Shown piece by piece: positions 44,385-54,091 of a stretch of DNA of 64,000 nt (position 1 is the stretch's first letter; each line of letters begins with the position of its first letter). A model generated the notes under the pieces. It worked only from the letters and a program-made list of their open reading frames with translations, was not told where the DNA came from and ran no database searches. The stretch lies in contig JBBMOL010000578.1 of NCBI GenBank assembly GCA_037954665.1, positions 80,422-144,421 of the forward strand. The letters are read 5' to 3'. A program made the position numbers and the translations under genes. This stretch comes from Laguncularia racemosa. Lineage: Eukaryota > Streptophyta > Magnoliopsida > Myrtales > Combretaceae.

Positions 44385-45088
44385 TCTCCTTGGACCTCAA
44401 AAAGATTTGACCTCAAATCTTGCAGTTCAAATGCAGCAGAGACTCTGTTTCCCAAAAGTAATCCATCTGACGGAGTATCTCTACAGAATCCCAATATCTG
44501 AAATATTATAGTAGATGATTGTTTTCTTTCCTCCATCTCTAGGATGTATCTCTCCTGTAACAAAAACAAGGACTCATTATCGACTGATGTTTCCTCTATC
44601 TCAACACTTTCCAACGAGTTTGTTTCCTCTGACTCATCCATGTTATGCTGATCCCTAGAGTCTTCTAACAATTGGTCCAACTGATCATTATCTTCAAAAA
44701 CCTCTGAAGGTTGGCACAGTGGTGTTTGACATCTTTCATCTGTGGAACCCTTATCTTCAAGTGAAGGCATTTGTAGCTCTGCACACTCTGAGCCTCTAGG
44801 TGGTCTAAATTCAATTTCTGGGAATGGTTTAAGTCCAAAATTACCAACTCTATCTTCTCTAAGAGCATGATAATCTCCCTTTGCTCTAGGTGCGTCCTGA
44901 AGGTGTATCACAGGTGGTGGTGGCAATGTTATCCTATCAATCCTTGTTGCTAATGTAGTAACAAGTTTTCTAAGGTCCCGAAGTTGTTCATCTAAGGTCC
45001 TCCCACTTGCAACATTAGAACCTTGACCTCCACCAATTCGACTATATGCTACATCACTCATTCCTCCATTCACACTATTAATAGACAT
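44204..45088 (-). CDS. R1 single ORF: gag N-terminus, PSE linker, LTR read-through
   Basis: 294 codons, no stop. Residues 1-117 are family-1 gag N-terminus (MSINSVNGGMSDVAYSRIGG, LATRIDRITLPPPPV, PRGSECAELQMPSLEDKGST). The frame then jumps to RCQTPLCQPSEVFEDNDQLD, about one PSE repeat, and the tail ESLFLLQERYILEMEERK seen in N1. From DDGNQNPTRP on it is LTR sequence, so the last 60 codons overlap the 3' LTR. The gag domain core, knuckle and protease are deleted in frame. Whether a protein is made is unknown; the open frame may reflect youth only. Confidence 0.6.
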   Translation of the reverse strand: MSINSVNGGMSDVAYSRIGGGQGSNVASGRTLDEQLRDLRKLVTTLATRIDRITLPPPPVIHLQDAPRAKGDYHALREDRVGNFGLKPFPEIEFRPPRGSECAELQMPSLEDKGSTDERCQTPLCQPSEVFEDNDQLDQLLEDSRDQHNMDESEETNSLESVEIEETSVDNESLFLLQERYILEMEERKQSSTIIFQILGFCRDTPSDGLLLGNRVSAAFELQDLRSNLFEVQGDDGNQNPTRPIIRTKIEGFQILTMRAHFKQINLGINYYLTSFILFMNCIFQQVCLFGFTK

Positions 45089-46316
45089 TTTTGTGGATGC
45101 AATCTATTTGATGTACCAATGTAATGTCTAGTAATTGTAGCACACTTGCTTCACAAAAACAATTCACGCCAAAACCAACTCACTCCGCCACTTATACACT
45201 TTACACACAACACACTAAATTTACGCAACAAGAATATGTTGCAACCCTTCACTTCCAAGGTAGGAGCAAACAACAACTAACTAATAGGCTTCTTTAAATT
45301 GCAACAACAACAAGAAATGGCAACAACAACTATACACTTCCACATACACGGCAACAATTTTTACAAGTGACACCCTTAATGCAACTTTGCCACAAATGGT
45401 AAGAATCAATTTCAAATTCAAATGAAATATATTCAATACCACTCTTAACTACTTGAAGTAAATGGATGTGTTTCAATTCAAATTGTTTCCTCTTCTTCCA
45501 CGCAAATTCAATTCTGGAAATTATACACTTCCACTTCCAATTTGCACACACAACACCATATACACTCCTACACACTCACGGTGCACTTTGTCCACTTCAA
45601 CACAATTTTTCAACCGAAATTAACACAACAAAGGCAGCAAATTAAATTTGAAATCAAACCACTTCACTAATTGCAATTCCTCCACATTTGGTAAGATGCA
45701 AATTTTCAAATTCAAACAAGCACAATTAACTCCTTCACTCTTAATGCTTGTTTTGAAATCAAATAACTTCCTTTCTTACACACTAATCAAATCTGGAAAT
45801 TGCACATATCCTTCCACAATTCTGAATTCCCAATGCAATACAAACACTCTTAACTTCCTACACAATTCCGAATTCAACAATGCAAAACAAATACAATTCC
45901 CTTCCTACACAATTTACACTTCCGAAATTGCACTACCTTCCTCTCCTTCACGGTGAAGTCCACAACATAGAAGTTTCAACAAGTACTTCAAAATCACTCC
46001 AACATGCAGCAAATTTAACTCCTACTCAAGACAATTCACTCCACTTCATACAACTACAACAACAATTTCAATTTTCCTCAATTTTGGAATTGATGATGTA
46101 AGAACATGAACCCTAAATTTCCAAAATTCAAAATCATATAATCCCTTCTCACAACCACAAGTAATTCACGGCAAGATGTAGATAACACAAACAAATTTCC
46201 GAAATTTCACTTGCAATAATCTCTCCTCTTAAACCTTATGCAACTCACGGCAATAGGAAGATATCAATATAAGGATGAAAATCACAAATTCAACAATTCC
46301 TCCTCTTAAACCTTAA
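45089..46316 (-). other. R1 leader with repeated modules
   Basis: 1.2 kb, non-coding. GGTAAGA modules are near 45399 and 45692, and CACGGTG(A/C) motifs near 45579 and 45950. It is equivalent to 2521-4096 of N1. Confidence 0.7.
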
Positions 46317-46328
46317 GCTCTGATACCA
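46317..46328 (-). other. Primer binding site of R1
   Basis: TGGTATCAGAGC on the minus strand, five bases after the 5' LTR. Confidence 0.88.
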
Positions 46329-46333
46329 AAATA

Positions 46334-47374
46334 TGATGTGCCTAATTCCACTAAAGCACAATCAAAGAATCAAGGAAAACTCCTCAATTCACAAAACGCA
46401 AACCGGTTCACCTAGTAAGCAATTTCACGTGAACACCTTGTAGAATTTGATGGAAATGGTTGTTCAAATGATATAATTGTAATCTCTAATGATAATTTAA
46501 CCAAATAACCACAATAAGGCTTGAGAATCACGTGGAAATCAAATCAAAATGAAGCAACACAAACCGTGAATTCCACTTCCCCTTTCAATACCAAATTAAC
46601 GTCACAATGCACTAAAATTGATAGTGAATTCAATAACTAAAAGAACAATCAATCTTACAAGATTGATGTCCACGAATTACAATAACCAATAAGTCCAAGA
46701 AAGACTCAAATCTACCCTAGATATGACTCACTAGAGAAGAAATGAACAACAACAAAGATGAATCGATATTACTCACGATTTCTCCTTGTTGCACTCGCCA
46801 CAATTCCAACTTCTTGGGATTGAAATTGATAAGAGAATTTTGGAATTAGGAAACCCTAAGCCCTCTCACGAAAATGTGAAGTGTTTTTCTGCAAAATTAA
46901 GCCTCCTCAAACCCTCTCTTAAGCAAGTATTTATACTTGCTACTCCTAGGGTTAAAAAGTGCTCAAAATTACAAGTTTGCCACTTTTAAGGTGACTAACC
47001 CTAAATGAAAGTTACAAAGAAATAAAAGTGTCCCAAAACCAAAATACAACTAAAATAGTTCATAAAATGAAAAATACGTAAAAGAAATGCTCTTCATGAT
47101 GCCGGTCTTCTATAGGATCCATCGGCCCAGCTCATCGCCGGTTCAGGTCGGTCCATAGATAACCCACAAGCTGAGTCTTAGTGAGTTTATCCATCGCCTT
47201 GTGAAACCAAATAAGCATACCTGTTGGAATATACAATTCATGAATAAGATAAAAGAGGTTAGATAATAATTTATTCCGAGGTTGATCTGCTTGAAATGGG
47301 CCCTCATTGCCAAGATTTGAAATCCTTCAATTTTTGTCCTAATGATAGGTCTTGTCGGATTTTGATTCCCATCA
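46334..47374 (-). repeat. 5' LTR of R1 (subfamily 1c, mosaic)
   Basis: 1041 bp. From about 47105 to 47374 it matches the 3' LTR almost base for base. From 46334 to about 47100 it follows the N1 LTR (4114) and not its partner. The TATA palindrome is at 46923-46940. Confidence 0.9.
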
Positions 47375-47412
47375 CTCCCCCTCTTACCTTCAGGAGAATG
47401 TTGCCTCGACAT

Positions 47413-47911
47413 AGTTCCTACAATGAAAGGTTAGTACTAACATAAATATGTATAGGATTAAACTTCACGATTCACTCCCTCACGTGTTTCACTCAAAGAA
47501 TGATATCCCACATTCACTCGTGTATTCTCACAAGCAAGGATGATATCAACTCACTAATCCCTCTTCTCAATTCTCTTGGAACTAATCCAAACTACACCAA
47601 ATTCTTCCGTAGAATTCAAGAACAACTCTTGGGGCTTGAATTTTCCTTTTTTCGTTCTTTTTTTGTCTTTGTTCTCGTTCTTTTGTTTTCGTTATTTCTT
47701 TTTTTTTTTTTTTGCTTTTGTTTTCGTTCCTTTTTTTTTTTGTTACAAGATTGATAGGATGAACTACACTACTCAAGAAACAATTAACACTATGGACTTG
47801 AGTATAAAGCGACGGTAATACGAAACTTAATATGAATAATTGATATGAACGATTGGAGTTAGGGTTTTGATGTTACCTTTCTCAAACCGAATTGATGTTT
47901 AACAAACCTAG
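47413..47911 (-). other. F2e leader
   Basis: Non-coding, with long T runs at 47641-47740. The ATG of gag is at 47412 (MSRQHSPEG). Confidence 0.75.
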
Positions 47912-47923
47912 GCTTTGATACCA
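47912..47923 (-). other. Primer binding site of F2e
   Basis: TGGTATCAAAGC on the minus strand, three bases after the 5' LTR. It is a one-base variant of the tRNA-Met complement. Confidence 0.85.
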
Positions 47924-47926
47924 AAC

Positions 47927-48666
47927 TGATACGAACCATGCCTATGTATGACGAAACCCTATACCAATACATTCGGAGTTGCAACCAAGATGCCAAAACA
48001 ATCAAAGTGGAACCGTGACCCGTTGCCTATAGGTGAGGCAGGAACCTTGGTATATTTTGTTGACGCCACAATCGGGATGAAAGACCGATTGATAAGTCGG
48101 GTTTGAACGCCACGGAAGAAATATGATAAGTTCAAGAGAAGTTCTTTGGAGAACCAAGAGAGGAATTCTCTCAAATTGTGTTATTCAATGTTGTATGTAT
48201 GTTCTATGTTCTGTTTTCCAACTTTAGCAGCTTTTAATAGGGTTTACAATTTATAAAGCAAAAGCCCAAAACGACATAACATAATAAAGTTGCGGAAAAA
48301 AACAAACAGCTAATGTACATTGGCGGCGCAGTAGCCAGCGTAGGATGTACACCAGGTATATAGGCCGACGACGTAGTAGCCGGCATAGTCCCTCTGTCGC
48401 GCTCTAATTGCAACGCCGGTTCAAAGCCGGCAGCGTTTAAGCCAGCATTGTCAAGGCTGGCAGCTTTGATCTCCTTGAATGACTTGTACAAATGCAAGTT
48501 CAACCCATGGTTGCTCCAATCCTTTCCGGCTTCTTGGACATCCTTTATCAACCCGTTAAGTGCTTCCTTGAATCCTTTCGCTCGAGTTCTTGTGATCAGT
48601 CCAGGTGGCACTTCAAGAGGGTCCACATTCTATCTTCTAGCTTGACTCCCATCATGGCTTTCATCA
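47927..48666 (-). repeat. 5' LTR of F2e (subfamily 2b)
   Basis: 740 bp, ends TGATACGAACC/CTTTCATCA. The GCCGGC array is at 48320-48460. F2d gag resumes directly on the right. Confidence 0.9.
48320..48460. repeat. GCCGGC array in F2e 5' LTR
   Basis: GCCGGC and GCCAGC cores (for example near 48378, 48415, 48427), homologous to 38566-38700 with several CpG-decay changes. Confidence 0.85.
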
Positions 48667-48722
48667 ACGTGACATTAAATGTTTTAAATGCCAAGGTAGA
48701 GGCCATATTGCTAGTCAATGTC
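48667..48722 (+). pseudogene. F2d gag knuckle fragment
   Basis: Reads DIKCFKCQGRGHIASQC on the plus strand. It is bounded by F2e on the left and cut by the Athila LTR after CAATGTC on the right. Confidence 0.88.
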
Positions 48723-50168
48723 TGATCGTTGCCAATCATAGTTTTAATAAATTGAATTCTTGTTCTTAATCCTACTACGAAGCAATAGGCAAGTGCACCT
48801 ATCGTAGCGTAATATAGCGAGTAAGCACAAGGTCGTCCCTTAGAGATACACCAACTACTAGTACTAACTTCGTTCCTATTATCTAACCGCCGCTTAATAA
48901 TGTTGGTTGAAACTTAATTACTCTAATATTAAAACTAATAACTCACTAAGAACAATGGTTCTGAAGATTTATCAATTAACAAAAGCAACCTAGATCTTAT
49001 TCTACTCCTTCTCTATCATGTAATTCATAAGATTTCTGAAGATTGTCGTAATTGACTTCTTATACTGTCGAATTCTCTAGTCAAGTTAACTACTTTCTCA
49101 AGTATATTAACCTTTCTAATCCTAGGTTTATCAAATAGGATCTCTCCTTAGTTAATAGCAACCTAGAATTGCATAAAGCACATGAATTCGCATCAAAATA
49201 ATCGATGTAAACAGAAGACTCTTGTTTCCTATCTCTAAAAGAACAATCAAATCTCATTAATTGCATTAGATCTAATCATATGAGCAATTTCTCAATTAAC
49301 TAATATGATATCATGCATAAAATCATATTCCGGATCTATGAATCTAAGAAACAATTGAAGAGCATGCAATTAATCATAAGAAAGTCAACAACTTCGCATT
49401 AATGTCCAAATCTTCATCACATGACAGAGAAGTTTCAAATAAAATCTAGATCTAGGGTCTACTCCTCCATAAATTGGACAAAGGAAATGCAATTACTAGA
49501 AGAATAGATAAAATTCATGGTCACAACCGTTAAAGATAGAATCTTCTTCTTCGTGGGTCTTCAATCTCCCTTGGAATCAACAGAATCTTCTTTCCCTTGC
49601 TGTTATGAGAGTGAGAGAAAATGAAAAATTCGTAACCTCCGTTTCTAGGGCAAACTGACGGTCTATTTATACATGTACCCCGATTGGATATATACACGAG
49701 CGGATACACAAGTGGTGTATCTCGTTCATGTATCTCATGCTTGCTTCCAAGTGTCCTTATGTGAATATACACGAGCAAGTACATGGGAGTGTACATTGGT
49801 CGTGTATTTGAAACATCATCGAACAGAAGCAAAACTTAGATACACAAGCAAAGTACATGGGCGTGTACTTTGCTCGTGTACTTTCCAGAAATTCGCTTCA
49901 GTATACACAAGTAAAACAGCAAAGTGCATGGGCATGTATCTCGCTTGTGTACTTTCCAGAATTCTTTCTCTTCACATGTAATGTACCCAATTCCTTCCAA
50001 ACTTGCTCCGACTCTTCAAAACTCCTTCCCTTAGCTCCAAAATACTCTAGAGGATCCTGAAATTAACATTCATTCCATTAAGCATCCTTTTCTTCAACAA
50101 ATCATCTAAAAATTCAACAATAAAGCACAATTTCATTACTCTAGATAAAGGTATTTTGCGACTTATCA
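48723..50168 (-). repeat. Athila 3' LTR
   Basis: 1446 bp, TGATCGTTGCC to GCGACTTATCA on +. On the minus strand it starts TGATAAGTCGC after the purine tract AAGTGTGGGGAAG. The minus-strand TATA box (TATAAATAG) is at 49663-49671, with a TACACG-type array immediately upstream (49686-49965). Confidence 0.92.
49686..49965. repeat. TACACGAG/CGTGTA array in Athila LTR
   Basis: Sites such as ATACACGAGCGGATACAC, GTACATGGGAGTGTAC, GGGCGTGTACTTTGC and TCGTGTACTTTCCAGAA occur at least eight times. The linker TACTTTCCAGAA resembles the CCAGAA linker of family-2a arrays. It directly abuts the TATA box. Confidence 0.9.
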
Positions 50169-51539
50169 AACTTCCCCACACTTAAATCTTTGCTTGTCCT
50201 CAAGAAAATTAAAACATTAATCAAACTTCTCATTAATCATGATTATCGTTACCAAATAATACTACTCAGAAATTAGCATTTATGAATTTTAATTTTTAAA
50301 GCTGAATGCAATCCCTCAATCTAATGAGTGTGCTTCTCACCTTATCATGAAAGTATTGTAACAAAGATACTTTAGTCAAATTTCTAGGATTAATCAGAGT
50401 AAACCAAGCTTTACCCTCATCATTTAACAATGGCCTTCATGATCAAAATTAGACACAAGATTAATTAAGCAAAAGGAAACGTTAGAGCAAAAGGAAACGT
50501 GATACATTTTAACCACCATTAAAAAGTCTATAATCTTCTCAATTATCTCTCTAAGTAAAACAATCAATAATGAAAGTACATTACATTTATGTTTCCCTTA
50601 GATTCCTCCTCCTTTTTAGTTGATCTCTTCAAAGATTTTTTTTTTTTTTGTAATAGTTCACTATTTTCATCCCGTTTTTTTTTTTTTTTAGTTCAGCTGT
50701 TTAGGATCTTGCAACCCATGTAACGAGTTTTCAGTCGATAATCCTAGGCTTGTCACCCAAGTTAACGAACGTTATCCCCTCAATTAAGGGCATTCCTATG
50801 GGCTTAATTACTCGAGTTATAGGACCATCTCAACTTTTGCCTTTATTGTATTTCATTTTGTTACGGTAATTTCCTCGGTCGGCCGATCCCAGGCCAGACG
50901 ACCTTAGGTGACCAGGTTTTTAAAGGAACCCCATCGAACCTCTATTACCTTAACTTATTATTTTGACTGGTTAGTAGTGGAGTCAAACTTCGCTCTTCTG
51001 AGGGACCAAAGCCTGCCCATACTAACCAATCCTTTATTTTTCAAGTATAACATGCTTTCATTAAATTATTACTTTAAAGAGATCTTCTAAGAAGGATCAC
51101 TAAGGGAATCATTTCATTTGCCCTTTCATGAAAGATTAAATGGCTCTCAAGATCTTTGAGTTTCACAGCGATTTATCCCATAACTTTGACTAAGTATCAA
51201 TGTTCCAAAGAAGACAATGGTAACATGCACAACACTCTTTTAGAGGAATTCATTCACTAAATGCTAAAATACTACGTAATTTGCAATCATGATTTCAAAA
51301 TTCGATTATCAAGCAAAAAGAAAAAAAATAGGGGAAAATTTTGAATGACTCGTACAATTCAGCACAACCCTTATCAAATTTCTTTAGTATCCCCTTCCCC
51401 ACACTTAGATTGAGACATTATCCCTAATGTCTTTATCATTCAAGAATACAATGGTCTCAAAATAAGTTAGGGTCATCAATTACATAAAGAAAATGATAGG
51501 ACTTGCATTGGGTTTCCGAAATAAGGAGGAAGATAGCAC

Positions 51540-51605
51540 AGTTGAGATACACAACCAAAGTACACGATTGTGTACCTGATTGTGTATCTACCCATCTCAT
51601 ACATG
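51540..51605. repeat. Isolated TACACA/TGTGTA array unit in Athila
   Basis: GATACACAACCAAAGTACAC and GATTGTGTACC sites, a small relative of the larger array at 52262. Confidence 0.7.
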
Positions 51606-52244
51606 CACAAATTACCATAGGAACACTCAAAATCAGGTCTTATGGCTTTAGTATATTATCAATCTACCTTCCTGAAGGCCAAAAATGTAACTACAACACA
51701 CCCAAAGCATCCTTAAACGATTAAAGTTCAAATCTTGATTCTAAGAAGCTAGGTATGATAGTTTAGTGATCATAAAAAAAAATGGCCTCATAACGTAGTT
51801 TCTAAGAAGAAGATCGGGAAAGAAACACAACAACATTATTCAAGAAACCCACAAAATCAAAGTCCCAAATATTCATGTTCAAACTCTAACTGTCGATTCA
51901 CTTGTTTGGCAGGCACTCATGACATCAATCAACATGCATTCACATGAGTTCAAAATGTCTACCGATCTATCAACAATCGACTTCCAAACTGCGAAATCAC
52001 TCATCATACCATCATCACAGATGCAAGCATGTATGGTAGTCGTAAAAGAAAACCGAGCAACAACCGTATTGCAATAAGTATTGAAGAAGAAGAAGAGAAA
52101 ACTTACTTACCTTGAGTCCTTGAAACGGAAGAAATTTATGGTGTGGAAAGAACAACCACGGTATGGAGGAGTAGAGTGGGAGTGAGTAGGTCAAATACAT
52201 GAATGGAGAATGGGTCGTGTAAATGGCAGAGTGAAGTGAGGAGT

Positions 52245-52254
52245 CCTTTTATAG
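52245..52254 (-). promoter_or_regulatory. TATA-like box inside Athila 3' region
   Basis: On the minus strand CTATAAAAGG, 8 bp downstream of the palindrome array. About 135 bp further on is AAG|GTAAGTAAGT (boundary 52111/52110), a close match to a plant 5' splice site. Promoter function is inferred from layout only. Confidence 0.45.
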
Positions 52255-52261
52255 TATGAGC

Positions 52262-52632
52262 AGAAAAAATAGATACACGACCAAGTACACGGTCGTGTAC
52301 TTTGGATTCCTTTCTATGGGTTAGATACATGAGTGTGTACCTTGTTTCGTGTAACGTGGAAGAGAAATCTGTGGGTCATATACACGATCAGGTACACAAG
52401 CGTGTACCTTGTTCGTATATCGTGGGAGAGCATTCTGTGGGTTCAGATACACGACTAGGTCCCACGAACGTGTACCTTGTTCGTATATAGTGGGAGAGCA
52501 TTTTGTGGGTTAGTTACACGATCAGGTACACGGCATATACCTTGTTCGTGTATCGAATTGTGCCTTCTGTAGGTCAGATACATGACCAGGTACAAAGCGT
52601 GTACCTTATTCGTGTATCTCTGATATGTACAC
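52262..52632. repeat. TACACG/CGTGTA array in Athila 3' region
   Basis: Five or six tandem units with a period of about 60-65 bp. Each has (A/T)TACACGA(C/T)CAGGTACAC then GCGTGTACCTTGTTCGT, with linker GTGGGAGAGCATTCTGTGGG. The first unit contains GTACACGGTCGTGTAC. Confidence 0.93.
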
Positions 52633-53097
52633 AATGAGCATATTTTGAAGTGCACGGGAGGGCACACCATGACGTATTCCCCTTTTGTATTACAAAGTCA
52701 ATTTAGACAACCTCTGGCATGTGTGAGAAACCAGATACACCACTAGTGTACCCGGTTGTGCAGATCAAAGTACATACCTGTCTCACTTCATCTTGCATTC
52801 CCTTGAAAAGGTCCCCCATCTTGAATTTCCCCACACTTAGAGCTTAAAAGAAGCTTTATTAAGGTGACTTTCATAGAATCCAAACTTGGTTAGCCCCTCT
52901 GTAGCTTGTTGTCTTACAAAAGTTACTCCAAAACAACGGATGAAAAAAAAAAAAAAAACTTACCTAAGCAACATGGGTTGCCCCCCAAAGAAGCGCTGTT
53001 GTTTAACGTCGTTAACTCGACGTAATGAACTGGTGGAGCTCAAATGGAGATGAGAATGAGGTTCAGCTCCTCCTTTTCTTCCAAAACTGTTTTGTCC

Positions 53098-53700
53098 CTA
53101 AAGTAATGTTAGCCTTTGGCCATTCACCTTGAAAATGCCTTTCTTAGAGATTTTATAACCCAAAACAATACCTTCTTTTGCCATAAAATGACACTTCTCC
53201 AAATTTTGGACCAGGTTAGTATCTTCACAACGTTGCAACACTAACTCAAGAGGGTGTAGACACTCTTTCAAAAGAATTCCCGAAAACAAAAAAAATCATC
53301 CATGTATACTTCCATCTTGTCTCCTACCATACCCTCAAAAATAGCCATCATGCATTGCTGAAGGTGGCTGGAGCGCTCCATAATCCGAAAGGCATGCATC
53401 GATAAGTGAAGGTCCCAAAAGGGCATGTGAATGTCCTCATTTCCTGGTCTTCGGGTACAATAGGAATCTGAAAATATCCTGACATCCCATCGAGGAAATA
53501 GTAATATGCATGACCAGCTAACCTTTCAAGCATTTGGTCCACAAATGGAAGAGGAAAATGATCCTTTTGAGTTGCATCATTTAGCTTACGGTAATCTATA
53601 CAAACTCTCCATCCAGTGACAGTTCTCATCAGGATGAGTTCATTTTTCATTCGGTACCACTATTATACCGCCTTTCTTCGGAACTACTTGAATGGGGCTC
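53098..53700 (-). pseudogene. Athila RT fused to integrase C-terminus
   Basis: Minus-strand motifs: TGWRVCIDYRKLNDATQKDH, FPLPFVDQMLERLAGHAYYY, FLDGMSGYFQIPI, FTCPFGTFTYRCMPFG, then VYMDDF at about 53295-53309 (catalytic MDD) and LVQNLEKCHFMAKEGIVLGY. After KISKKGI the sequence passes to FKVNGQRL, which resembles the C-terminal end of Athila integrase. The rest of RT, RNase H and the integrase core are therefore deleted, apparently in frame. One frameshift and a few stops are also present. Confidence 0.88.
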
Positions 53701-54091
53701 ATCCATGAGCTATCAGAAATCGGGTGATCATTCCTGCATCAAGCAATTTGATGACTTCCTTTTTACAACATCTCTCATATTTGGATTAAGTCGGCGCTGC
53801 GGTTGTACCACTAGCTTGACACAATCTTCCATCAGAATTTTGTGTGTACAAAAGATGGGTTAATCCCCTTTATATCTGCAATTTTCCATGTAATTGCTTT
53901 CTTGTGTTACCCTAAGCATGCAATAACCTTTCCTGCTGAATCTCGATCCAGATTTGATGCAATTATGACTGGAAGTTTAGAATCTTCTTCAAAAATGCAT
54001 ATTGAAGGTAGTTGGCAAATGTTTCAATTCTAGCTCAGGTGGCTCCTCAATTGAAGGTTTCAATCACTGAATGGTGGATCTATTCATATCT

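Larger units (their letters stand above)
43481..47374 (-). mobile_element. Gypsy family-1 non-autonomous element R1
   Basis: LTRs at 43481-44384 and 46334-47374 are flanked by TSD CTCCC (43476-43480 and 47375-47379), splitting the gag of F2e. The internal region has one 294-codon frame, a leader and a primer site. RT, RNase H, integrase and protease are absent. The two LTRs match closely over their U3 end (right-hand 280 bp) but belong to different subfamilies (1b and 1c) elsewhere. Confidence 0.93.
38170..48666 (-). mobile_element. Gypsy family-2b element F2e, near full-length, with R1 nested
   Basis: LTRs are at 38170-38900 and 47927-48666. It has complete gag, protease, RT, RNase H and integrase on the minus strand with only scattered lesions. 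The flanks AAATCGT|A and A|CGTGACATT look like an imperfect 5-bp duplication of one target in F2d gag. Removing R1 (43481-47374) leaves about 6.6 kb. It is the best candidate for a formerly autonomous master of family 2. Confidence 0.9.
35000..48722 (+). mobile_element. Gypsy family-2b element F2d, multiply interrupted
   Basis: It has a 5' LTR, primer site, leader and gag on the plus strand. It is interrupted by a solo 2a LTR (36104-37010), by element F2e (38170-48666) and by Athila (48723 on). The last piece of F2d gag is 48667-48722, the knuckle coding segment. Protease, pol and the 3' LTR are not in the window. Confidence 0.82.
50169..52975 (-). other. Athila 3' non-coding region
   Basis: No conserved frame is seen. 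Three purine-tract-like TAAGTGTGGGGAA copies (50171-50184, 51394-51407, 52826-52839, all minus strand). T runs at 50638-50690 and the GGCCGATCCCAGGCC palindrome near 50881 also occur. It ends with the conserved Athila post-pol segment GGGCAACCCATG (minus strand, about 52970-52982). An env-like frame cannot be supported. Confidence 0.65.

Noticed and set aside
47500..47776. Phe- and Lys-rich frames around the T runs
   Set aside because: Translations of homopolymers in the F2e leader on either strand. The same stretch in D2, F2d and G does not keep the frames.
49530..49832. 100-codon frame over the Athila LTR as a gene
   Set aside because: It covers the TATA box and palindrome array in U3. The other LTR copy does not preserve it.
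52015..52330. Short hydrophobic frames as an Athila env-like protein
   Set aside because: Only 60-64 codons, no signal or transmembrane pattern I can defend, and overlap with the repeat array and a TATA-like box.
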